Assembly: GCA_965198895.1 (NCBI GenBank)
Contig: OZ240676.1
Span: 4,216,001 to 4,280,000, forward strand
Source: LMUY01 sp965198895
GTDB taxonomy: Bacteria > Pseudomonadota > Alphaproteobacteria > Acetobacterales > Acetobacteraceae
Direction of reading: 5' to 3'
DNA length: 64,000 bases
Part shown: piece by piece, positions 9,261 through 16,371 of the stretch
Numbering within the stretch: the first letter of the stretch is position 1
How the letters are laid out: every line of letters starts with the position of its first letter
Made by a program: the position numbers and the translations under genes
The notes under the pieces: model-generated
Told to the model about the DNA's origin: nothing
Databases searched by the model: none
Seen by the model: the letters and a program-made list of their open reading frames with translations, nothing else

Positions 9261-9887
9261 ATGTCCATCGATCATTGGCTCGCTTTCGTCGCCGCCTCTG
9301 CCGTGTTGCTGGCCATCCCCGGGCCCACGGTCCTGCTCGTCATATCGTACGCGCTTGGCCATGGCCGAAAGCCGGCCGCCGCCATCGTGGCAGGTGTGGC
9401 ACTCGGCGACCTTACCGCCATGACGGCGTCCATGCTGGGGCTGGGTGCCGTGCTCGCGACGTCTGCCATGGTGTTCACCGGGCTGCGCTGGCTCGGGGGC
9501 GCCTACCTTATCTACCTGGGCATCAAACTGTGGCGCGCGCCAGTGGGTGCGGACGGCTTCGAGGCCGCGCCTGCGGCGGGCCCGTTGCGGATGTTCGCCC
9601 ATGCCTACGCCGTCACCGCGCTCAATCCCAAGGGCATCATTTTCTTCGTGGCGTTCGTTCCGCAGTTCCTGGATGGGTCGCGGGAGTTCTTGCCGCAGGT
9701 GATGATCCTGGTGAGCACCTTCGTGACCATGGCGACGCTGAACTCACTCGGCTTCGCATTGCTGGCTTCGGCGGCGCGGCAGCGGCTCAGGCAGCCTCGC
9801 GTGCAGCGGGTCGTGAACAGGACTGGGGGTTCTCTGCTGGTCGGTGCGGGACTGTTCGCGTTCGGGTGGCGGCGTACGGCAGGGTAG
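9261..9887 (+). CDS. LysE/RhtB family amino-acid exporter
   Basis: Small membrane exporter of 208 residues, the usual length. It opens with the family pattern AFVAASAVLLAIPGPTVLLV and contains GLRWLGGAYLIYLGIKLWRA and ALNPKGIIFFVAFVPQF, all typical of RhtB/LysE carriers of amino acids or homoserine lactones. The second ATG of a close pair is chosen because AGGA lies six bases before it. It is divergent from the unknown gene on the left and followed by a repeat doublet. Confidence 0.9.
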   Translation: MSIDHWLAFVAASAVLLAIPGPTVLLVISYALGHGRKPAAAIVAGVALGDLTAMTASMLGLGAVLATSAMVFTGLRWLGGAYLIYLGIKLWRAPVGADGFEAAPAAGPLRMFAHAYAVTALNPKGIIFFVAFVPQFLDGSREFLPQVMILVSTFVTMATLNSLGFALLASAARQRLRQPRVQRVVNRTGGSLLVGAGLFAFGWRRTAG

Positions 9888-9951
9888 CGCGGTCTGCTCG
9901 ACGGCCGACCAAAGGCGTATCCCGCGAGTAGCGAAAGCCGACACCCTCCTT

Positions 9952-10040
9952 GTAGGGTGCAATGCGCTTTGGCATTGCACCGCCCCCAGGGCGCCATCGA
10001 GGTGGACGTTGGTGCAATGCCAAAGCGCATTGCACCCTAC
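9952..10040. repeat. GTAGGGTGCAATGC hairpin doublet (REPIN-like)
   Basis: Two 30-base arms in inverted orientation (9952-9981 and 10011-10040) enclose a 29-base spacer. Each arm is GTAG followed by GGTGCAATGC, a six-base loop and GCATTGCACC, so each arm folds alone and the pair folds together. It is the best-preserved isolated copy of the family that makes up the 27-28 kb array. The surrounding gene-free stretch 9888-10204 holds nothing else that I can support apart from the leader of the ACP operon. Confidence 0.85.
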
Positions 10041-10204
10041 ATTTTAGCCGGATCCATGGGCGAGGTGTAAACGCTTTGGCGGGCGGCCCGAAGCCGTGTT
10101 TGCATCAAATGCGAACATTATCGCTCCTGCGGAGTTGGAATGGGGCTGGGCCGCTGCAAACGCCGCGGACAGAGCCATCTGACACACAATCGAGGGGCGG
10201 ACCG

Positions 10205-10489
10205 GTGACAGCAGAGGCGACTTGGCCAGCAGGGGATCCGCGGATCGCGGAAATCCTGACCATCGTCGCCAAGGAAACGGGCGTCGAGTTGGAACGGCTC
10301 ACCCCCGAGGCGACCATCGCATCGCTCGATATCGCGTCGCTCGACATGGTGCAGGCGATCTTCGCGCTGGAAAGCCACTTCGACGTCGAGATCCCCGTGG
10401 CGGCGGACCAGGAGAATGGCGAGTTCGCCACAGTCGGCGGGCTGGTGAAACATGTTTTCGCGGCGGTGCGGGGCGAGTTGGCGAGGTGA
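10205..10489 (+). CDS. Acyl carrier protein
   Basis: Discrete ACP of 94 residues that would carry acyl chains on a phosphopantetheine arm for the genes downstream. The helix II region reads DIASLDMVQAIFALESHFDV, which aligns with the ACP consensus DSLDTVE...EEFDIEIP; Ser45 is the predicted attachment site. The usual Asp just before this Ser is Ala here (ASL instead of DSL). The GTG start has a purine-rich ribosome binding site (GAGGGGCGGA). Its stop overlaps the ketosynthase start (GTGA). It is first in a five-gene operon and so probably dedicated to it rather than to general fatty-acid synthesis. Confidence 0.88.
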   Translation: MTAEATWPAGDPRIAEILTIVAKETGVELERLTPEATIASLDIASLDMVQAIFALESHFDVEIPVAADQENGEFATVGGLVKHVFAAVRGELAR

Positions 10490-11688
10490 CGCGCCGGGTC
10501 ATGGTGACGGGGATGGGTGCGGTGTGCGCGACCGGGCACGACGTGGCCGCGTTCTTCGCGGCGCTGCGGGCGGGGCGGGTGGGGATCGGCCCGATCGAGA
10601 CCATCCCGACCGAGCGTCTGTCGGCCCGGCTCGCCGGGGAAGTGCGCGGGTTGGACATGGGAGGGCATTTCACCACGCGGCAACTGCCGATGCTGGACCG
10701 GACGTCGCAATTGGGCCTGATCGCGGCGCGGCAGGCGATGGCGCAGGCCGGGTTCGGGCGCGGCGACGCGGAGGATGCGGCCGTGATCCTGGGGGCCGCG
10801 ATCGGGGTGGAATCCTTCGACAGCGCGTATGACGATCTGTATGGCAAGGGCAAGCCGCGGGTGCACCCGTTCACCGTGCCCCGCATCATGCCGAACGCCC
10901 CGGCCAGCCATGTTTCGATCGAGTTCGGCATCCGCGGGCCGTGCTACGCGGTGGCGTCAGCCTGCGCGTCGTCCAACCACGCGATCGGCCAGGCCGCGCA
11001 CATGATCCGGTCGGGCATGGTGGATGTGGCGGTGACGGGCGGGGCCGACGCCTCGGTGGTGGTGGGCTTCCTGAAGGGGTGGGAGGCGCTGCGCGTGCTC
11101 ACGCCCGATGGCTGCCGGCCGTTCTCGCGGGATCGCAACGGGCTGGTGATCGGGGAGGGCGCCGGCATCCTGGTGCTGGAGGAGGCCGGGCACGCGGCGC
11201 GGCGGGGGGCTACGCCGCTGATGGAGATCGCCGGGTTCGGCATGAGCGCCGATGCGGCAGACGTCACCGCGCCGGATTCCGCGGGCGCGGCGCGGGCGAT
11301 GCGGGCGGCTTTGGCGGATGCGGGTTGCGCGCCGGAGCAGGTCGACTATGTGAACGCGCATGGCACCGGCACGCGGCTGAACGACCGCACCGAAGTCGCG
11401 GCCCTGCGACAGGTATTCGGCCCGGCGCTGGACCGGCTGCCGGTTTCCTCTACCAAATCCATGATCGGACACTGCATGACGGCTGGTGGCGCGCTTGAAC
11501 TGATCGCGACGGCGATGGCGCTGCGGGAGGGCGTCCTGCCTCCCACGGCCGGCTTCACCATGGCCGATCCGGAGTGCGACATCGACTGCGTGCCGAACGA
11601 GGCGCGGGCCGCGGATGTGAACGTGGCGATGTCCAACGCGTTTGCGTTCGGCGGGTTGAATGCCGTGCTCGTGGTGCGCCGCGCATGA
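10486..11688 (+). CDS. Beta-ketoacyl-ACP synthase (KAS II/FabF type)
   Basis: Condensing enzyme of 400 residues that would extend acyl chains on the preceding ACP. The catalytic triad is complete: Cys160 (ASACASSNHA), His292 (NAHGTGT) and His329 (KSMIGHCMTAGG), with Lys324 also conserved. The C-terminal AFAFGGLNAVLV is typical of FabF-like enzymes. The GTG start overlaps the ACP stop; an ATG at 10501 is possible. With a dedicated ACP it could make or elongate the starter chain used by the type III synthase that follows. Confidence 0.92.
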   Translation: MTRRVMVTGMGAVCATGHDVAAFFAALRAGRVGIGPIETIPTERLSARLAGEVRGLDMGGHFTTRQLPMLDRTSQLGLIAARQAMAQAGFGRGDAEDAAVILGAAIGVESFDSAYDDLYGKGKPRVHPFTVPRIMPNAPASHVSIEFGIRGPCYAVASACASSNHAIGQAAHMIRSGMVDVAVTGGADASVVVGFLKGWEALRVLTPDGCRPFSRDRNGLVIGEGAGILVLEEAGHAARRGATPLMEIAGFGMSADAADVTAPDSAGAARAMRAALADAGCAPEQVDYVNAHGTGTRLNDRTEVAALRQVFGPALDRLPVSSTKSMIGHCMTAGGALELIATAMALREGVLPPTAGFTMADPECDIDCVPNEARAADVNVAMSNAFAFGGLNAVLVVRRA

Positions 11689-12758
11689 CCGTGCCCCATA
11701 TCAACCGGATCGGGACCGCGGTCCCAGCGCACGACGTGCACGCGGCGTTCGCCACCTGGGCGCGCACCCTGTTGCCGGACGAGAAGTCGCGCACCCTGTT
11801 CGATCGCATGGCGGAACGCTCCGGCATCGAGCACCGCTATTCGGTGTTGCGGCCGGGCGTCCCCGGGGCGGACCAGGTGGACGCCGACGGGTTCCTGAAC
11901 CGTGGCCGCTTCCCCTCCACCGCCGCCCGCATGCAGCGCTACGAGCAGCACGCGACCGACCTGGCGCTGGAAGCCGTTCGTGCCCTGGGGGAAGACCCGG
12001 CGAGCTTCACCCACATCGTGGTCGCGTCGTGCACCGGCTTTACCGCGCCGGGGTTGGACCAGGTCATCGCCGCCCGCCTCGGCATGTCACAGACCATCGA
12101 GCGGACGCTGGTCGGGTTCATGGGCTGCTACGCCGGCGTCAGCGCGCTGCGCACCGCGTTCCACACCGTCCGCTCCGACCCGGCGGCGCGGGTGCTGGTG
12201 CTGAACCTGGAACTCTGCACGCTGCATCTGCAGGAGACGGCGGATCTGGAGACGGTGCTGTCGTTCATGCTGTTCGCCGACGGCGCCACGGCGGCCCTGG
12301 TCACGGCCGAGCCGGAGGGGTTCGGACTGGTGGATTTCCGCTCCACCACGCTGCCCGATTCCGCCGACCTCATCACCTGGCGCATCGGCGACCAGGGGTT
12401 CGACATGCGGCTGTCCGGCAAGGTGCCCGGCCGCATCGCCACCGCCCTGCGGGGCGAGTTGGAGCGGGAGGATGATGGCGGCTTGCTGCGCGGCCAGGCG
12501 ACGCAGCAGATCGATCTGTGGGCCGTGCATGCCGGCGGGCGCACCGTGCTCGATGGGGTGGAGCAAGGCTTGCGGCTCAGCCGTGGCGCGCTCGGCTGGT
12601 CGCGCGAGGTGTTGCGGGATTTCGGCAACATGTCGTCCGCCACGATCATGTTCGTGCTGGAGCGGATGATGCGCGGGTCCTCCGGGCCGCAGAACGGGCT
12701 GGCGATGGCGTTCGGGCCGGGCCTGTGCGCCGAGACGTTCCGGTTCCGCCGCGCATGA
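11685..12758 (+). CDS. Type III polyketide synthase (chalcone/alkylresorcinol synthase family)
   Basis: Homodimeric polyketide synthase of 357 residues that elongates an acyl starter with malonyl units and cyclises it. The catalytic triad is intact: Cys148 (FMGCYAGVSA), His282 (WAVHAGGRTVLDG) and Asn315 (DFGNMSSAT). Bacterial relatives make triketide to pentaketide pyrones, naphthols or alkylresorcinols; the product here cannot be deduced. The start overlaps the ketosynthase stop (ATGA) and its stop overlaps the methyltransferase start. The ACP and ketosynthase upstream suggest a fatty-acyl starter. Confidence 0.93.
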   Translation: MTVPHINRIGTAVPAHDVHAAFATWARTLLPDEKSRTLFDRMAERSGIEHRYSVLRPGVPGADQVDADGFLNRGRFPSTAARMQRYEQHATDLALEAVRALGEDPASFTHIVVASCTGFTAPGLDQVIAARLGMSQTIERTLVGFMGCYAGVSALRTAFHTVRSDPAARVLVLNLELCTLHLQETADLETVLSFMLFADGATAALVTAEPEGFGLVDFRSTTLPDSADLITWRIGDQGFDMRLSGKVPGRIATALRGELEREDDGGLLRGQATQQIDLWAVHAGGRTVLDGVEQGLRLSRGALGWSREVLRDFGNMSSATIMFVLERMMRGSSGPQNGLAMAFGPGLCAETFRFRRA

Positions 12759-13450
12759 CGCTGGCCGCCCGAAGCGACGCGGCCGAGCTGATGGATACGG
12801 ACTGCACCGACGAGGCGGATTATGCCCGCTGTCTGCGGGATTTGGCGCAGGTCAATGCCGTCACCCTGGCCCGCCGCCCGACGCTGGCCTGGCTGGATCG
12901 CGCCATGCGCCGCCGTCAGCCGGGCGAGGCAGTGTCGGTGTATGACGTGGCGTTCGGCCATGGCGACATGCTGCGAGCCGTCGCACGCTGGGGCCGCCGG
13001 CGTGGCCGGGCCGTGGAACTGGGCGGCGTCGACATGAACCCCGCCGCGGCCGCGGCCGCCCGCGCGGCCTCGCCCGGCTTGGCGCTGGCCCTGCAGACTG
13101 GGGACGTCCTTGCGACCGTTCCCGACCCGGCGCCCGACTACATCATCAGCTCGCTGTTCACGCACCACCTGTCGAATGCGCAGATCGTGGCGTTCCTGCG
13201 CTGGATGGAGCTTCACGCCCGCTACGGCTGGTTCGTGAACGATTTGCACCGCCACGCCCTGCCGTATCACGGCTTTCGGCTGCTCTCCCGGGTGATGCGC
13301 TGGCACCGTTTCGTGCAGCATGACGGCCCGGTGTCGATCGCGCGAGCGTTCCGCCGGGCCGAGTGGGAGCGATTGCTGGCGGAGGCTGGCGTGCCCGGCG
13401 AGGTGCGTTGGCGCTTTCCGTTCCGCCTCTGCGTCGGCCGGTTGCGCTGA
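12755..13450 (+). CDS. SAM-dependent methyltransferase (class I), polyketide tailoring
   Basis: Rossmann-type methyltransferase of 231 residues. Motif I is somewhat unusual (VYDVAFGHGDMLRAVARW), with the acidic residue after strand 2 seen in GGVDMNP and the post-motif LFTHHLSN typical of UbiG-like lipid methyltransferases. It ends with a basic C-terminus. Overlap with the type III synthase and position before a flavin monooxygenase support a role in methylating the polyketide ring or a hydroxyl on it. The next gene's reading frame overlaps its 3' end. Confidence 0.87.
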   Translation: MTLAARSDAAELMDTDCTDEADYARCLRDLAQVNAVTLARRPTLAWLDRAMRRRQPGEAVSVYDVAFGHGDMLRAVARWGRRRGRAVELGGVDMNPAAAAAARAASPGLALALQTGDVLATVPDPAPDYIISSLFTHHLSNAQIVAFLRWMELHARYGWFVNDLHRHALPYHGFRLLSRVMRWHRFVQHDGPVSIARAFRRAEWERLLAEAGVPGEVRWRFPFRLCVGRLR

Positions 13451-14562
13451 GTCCGGTCGTCATCGCGGGCGGTGGCCTGGCGGGCGCGTCGGCGGCGTGC
13501 CGGTTGGCCCGGGCGGGGCGGGGCGTCACGCTGCTCGAACGCGAGACCGCCCCGGCGCACAAGATCTGCGGCGAGTTCCTCAGTGGCGAGGCGCTGGCCG
13601 ATTTGGCGGAGCTCGGCATTGACACCGCGGCGTTGGGTGCGGCCCCGATCACGGCGATGCGGCTGGTCCATCGTGGCCGGGTGGCCGAGACCCGGCTGCC
13701 GTTCGCCGCGGCCGGCCTGTCCCGTTACGCGCTGGACGAGGCGTTGCTACAGCGCGCCGGCCAGTTGGGCGCCGATGTGAGGCGCGGTGTGCGGGTGCGC
13801 GGCGTCGAGGCCGGGTCGGTGATCACGGAGGCCGGCGTGCTCGCTGCGCCAACGCTGTTGCTCGCGACCGGGAAGCACGATCTGCGTGGCGCGCCCCGGG
13901 CGGTGCGGACGGCGCCGGATCCGCTGATCGGGTTCAAGATGCATTTCCGTTTGCGACCCGGCCAGGAAGCGGCGCTCGCCGGGCATGTCGAGGTCGTGCT
14001 GTTTCGGGGTGGCTACGCCGGGTTGCAATGTGTGGAACACGGGATGGCCAATTTGTGCCTGCTGGTGGAGCGGTCGGAGTATGGCGAGAGCTGGCCGGCG
14101 CTGCTGGCGTCGCTGGAGCGGCAGGATTCGCATCTCGCGCGCCGCCTGGATGGCGCGCGGCCGTGCTGGGAGCGGCCGCTCAGCATCTTCCGCGTGCCGT
14201 ATGGCTTCGTGCACCAGGGGCCGGAGCAGGCGGGTGTGTACCGGGTGGGCGATCAGGCGGCGGTGATCCCGTCGTTCTGTGGCGACGGCATGGCGATCGC
14301 GCTGCACAGCGCCCGGCTGGCAGCCGACGCGGTGCTCGCCGGGCAGGATGCCGCGACCTATCACCGGGCCATGCGGCGCGACGCCGGGCCACCGGTGCGG
14401 CTTGCCTTCGGGCTGTACCGGCTGACCCGGGCCGCGGTGGTGCGCGATGCCTTGGTCGCTGCCGCGCGGGTCTGGCCGGGCCTGCTGCGCAGCGTCGCCC
14501 GGCGCACGCGGGTGGCGATCGCCTCTCCCTCTCCCGTCCTTCACGGGAGAGGGCCGGGGTGA
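13408..14562 (+). CDS. FAD-dependent monooxygenase/reductase (geranylgeranyl-reductase-like)
   Basis: Flavoprotein of 384 residues from the TTG chosen here. The FAD-binding motif GGGLAGASAACRLARAG is at the N-terminus, ICGEFLS follows, and the second FAD motif appears as YRVGDQAAVIPSFCGDGMAIA, as in PHBH and geranylgeranyl-reductase-type enzymes. No ATG suits the start: TTG at 13408 (43-base overlap with the methyltransferase) or a CTG at 13447 are the candidates. As the last gene of the polyketide operon it probably hydroxylates or reduces the product. The last dozen residues (SPSPVLHGRGPG) and the TGA stop are encoded by a repeat doublet, so the native C-terminus has been replaced or extended. 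Confidence 0.85.
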   Translation: MALSVPPLRRPVALSPVVIAGGGLAGASAACRLARAGRGVTLLERETAPAHKICGEFLSGEALADLAELGIDTAALGAAPITAMRLVHRGRVAETRLPFAAAGLSRYALDEALLQRAGQLGADVRRGVRVRGVEAGSVITEAGVLAAPTLLLATGKHDLRGAPRAVRTAPDPLIGFKMHFRLRPGQEAALAGHVEVVLFRGGYAGLQCVEHGMANLCLLVERSEYGESWPALLASLERQDSHLARRLDGARPCWERPLSIFRVPYGFVHQGPEQAGVYRVGDQAAVIPSFCGDGMAIALHSARLAADAVLAGQDAATYHRAMRRDAGPPVRLAFGLYRLTRAAVVRDALVAAARVWPGLLRSVARRTRVAIASPSPVLHGRGPG

Positions 14563-14646
14563 GGGCTGCTTCGCGGCTGACACTGAGTCCGTTGCGGCAG
14601 TCGCACCCTCACCCCGGCCCTCTCCCGCCTGCGGGAGAGGGAGAAG
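14524..14646. repeat. CTCTCCCG/CGGGAGAG inverted doublet (REPIN-like, copy 1)
   Basis: Two inverted hairpins, each pairing CTCTCCCG with CGGGAGAG next to GGCCGGGGTGAGGG, enclose a short spacer that contains GCGGCTGACACTGAGT. The element sits exactly between the convergent monooxygenase and thioesterase genes. Both reading frames run into it and end at the TGA in GGGGTGAGGG. Further copies are at 17.9, 40.4, 53.1 and 57.9 kb. Confidence 0.85.
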
Positions 14647-15079
14647 AGGGCAACACGCGCCAGGTGGCGGTTGCGTGCGCTACGGACGAGCCGTCGGCGC
14701 CGGTGGCGAGCGACTGCATGAAGCAGATGGAGCGGCCGCGGCGCAGGAAGCTGCCCGTGCAGCGGACCGGGCCGTCGGTCACGGCGGCCATGTACTGCAC
14801 CTTCATCTCTACCGTCGCACCGGCGCCGGCGGTCCGTTGCAGCAGATGGCCCATGGAAATGTCCATCGCCGTGGCCAACATGCCGCCGTGCAGCGTGCCG
14901 CGCGGGTTGGCCAGCCCGGGCGTTGCGTCGAACTGCACGATGCAGGTGTCGCCCTCGTAGCTCACCGCCATGCCGAGCAGGCGCAGCAGGAAGAACGAGC
15001 CGAACTCCTGCTTGTCCGTCGCGGTCGCTTCGGCCGCCATGGCGGCGGCCAGCGTGGTCCAGTCGGTCATCCCAGGCAT
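14609..15079 (-). CDS. PaaI-like hotdog-fold thioesterase
   Basis: Predicted acyl-CoA thioesterase of 156 residues. It shows the hotdog signature NPRGTLHGGMLATAMDISMG followed by the strand TVEMKVQYMAAV. The ATG at 15079 is preferred because AGAGGA lies seven bases upstream; a later ATG at 15070 is possible. The final residues LPSSPSPAGGRGPG and the stop codon come from the repeat doublet, just as in the convergent monooxygenase. It could release acyl chains from CoA for nearby pathways, but this link is inference only. Confidence 0.87.
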   Translation of the reverse strand: MPGMTDWTTLAAAMAAEATATDKQEFGSFFLLRLLGMAVSYEGDTCIVQFDATPGLANPRGTLHGGMLATAMDISMGHLLQRTAGAGATVEMKVQYMAAVTDGPVRCTGSFLRRGRSICFMQSLATGADGSSVAHATATWRVLPSSPSPAGGRGPG

Positions 15080-15138
15080 TGCCAATTCCTCTGTTCGTCG
15101 GCAGCAAATAGACGCCCCGATTTAGCGTGGAGACTGTC

Positions 15139-16371
15139 ATGCCGATCACGCGTGCCGACCTGCAAGCTCTGGACCGCGCCGACCCGCTCGGCCAGTTCCG
15201 CGACGAGTTCATCCTGCCGGAGGGTGTGGTCTACCTGGACGGCAACTCGCTGGGTGCTTTACCACGCGCCACGCCGGGCCGGGTGGCGGCGGTGATCGAG
15301 CGGGAGTGGGGCGGGGGGCTCATCCGCTCGTGGAACGATGCCGGGTGGATCGGCCTGCCGGAGCGCGTCGGCGACAAGATCGGCCGGTTGCTGGGCGCGC
15401 CAGCGGGCACGGTGATGACGGCGGATTCGACGTCGGTGAACCTGTTCAAGCTGCTGGCGGCCGCGGTCGGGTTGCGCCCGGGCCGGCGCGTGATCCTGTC
15501 GGAGGCGGGGAATTTCCCGACCGACCTGTATATCGCGGAGGGACTGATCGCGCTGCTCGGCCGGGACCACGAGCTGCGGACGGTGCCCGCGGAGGGGATC
15601 GAAGCAGCTCTGGGTCCGGATGTGGCCGTGGTGATGCTGACCCACGTGAACTACCGCACCGGCGCCATGCACGATATGGCGGCGTTGACGGCGGCGGCCC
15701 ATGCGGCCGGGGCGCTGGCGCTGTGGGACCTGGCACATTCGGCCGGTGCTGTGCCGGTGGACCTGGCCGCTGCCGGGGCCGACATGGCGGTGGGATGCGG
15801 CTACAAGTTCCTCAACGGCGGCCCGGGCGCGCCTGCCTTCCTGTACGTGGCCGAGGCGTTACAGGCCGAGGCGCGCTACCCGCTCACCGGCTGGCTGGGC
15901 CACGCCGAGCCGTTCGCGTTCCACCCCCATTACGCCCCCGCACCCGGCATCGCCCGGGCTACGGTCGGCACGCCCTCTATCCTCGCGATGGCGGCGCTGG
16001 AGGTCGGCGTGGACATCGCGCTGCGGGCGCCGATGGAGCTGCTTCGGGCGAAGTCGCTGCGGCAGGCGCAAGTCATGATGGATCTGGCCGCCCAGCACTG
16101 CCCCGGCCTCGAGCTGGTCACGCCGACCGACCCGGCCCGCCGCGGCAGCCAGGTCTCGTTCCGCCACACCGAGGCGTATGCGGTGATGCAGGCGCTGATC
16201 GAACGCGGCGTCATCGGCGATTTTCGGACGCCGGACATCCTGCGGTTCGGCATCACCCCGCTGACGCTACGATACGCGGAGCTGTGGGACGTGGTGGCGA
16301 TCCTGCGTGACGTGCTGGACACGCAGGTCTGGCGGGACGAGCGGTTCCAGACCCGCAACCGGGTCACCTGA
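15139..16371 (+). CDS. kynU: Kynureninase
   Basis: PLP enzyme of 410 residues, the usual length, that cleaves kynurenine or 3-hydroxykynurenine to anthranilate or 3-hydroxyanthranilate and alanine. The family N-terminus (VYLDGNSLGALPRAT) is visible, as are TADSTSVNLFKLLAAA and the lysine that holds PLP at Lys223 (GCGYKFLNGGPGAPAF). The C-terminus has FRTPDILRFGITPLTLRY. GGAG lies six bases before the chosen ATG; a GTG at 15127 is in frame. No tryptophan dioxygenase or formamidase gene is nearby. Its stop overlaps the SulP transporter start. Confidence 0.95.
   Translation: MPITRADLQALDRADPLGQFRDEFILPEGVVYLDGNSLGALPRATPGRVAAVIEREWGGGLIRSWNDAGWIGLPERVGDKIGRLLGAPAGTVMTADSTSVNLFKLLAAAVGLRPGRRVILSEAGNFPTDLYIAEGLIALLGRDHELRTVPAEGIEAALGPDVAVVMLTHVNYRTGAMHDMAALTAAAHAAGALALWDLAHSAGAVPVDLAAAGADMAVGCGYKFLNGGPGAPAFLYVAEALQAEARYPLTGWLGHAEPFAFHPHYAPAPGIARATVGTPSILAMAALEVGVDIALRAPMELLRAKSLRQAQVMMDLAAQHCPGLELVTPTDPARRGSQVSFRHTEAYAVMQALIERGVIGDFRTPDILRFGITPLTLRYAELWDVVAILRDVLDTQVWRDERFQTRNRVT

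Noticed and set aside
14522..14650. Rho-independent terminator
   Set aside because: The hairpins are not followed by a T-run and the same sequence recurs in divergent and co-directional gaps, so it is better described as a repeat; it may still affect transcription.
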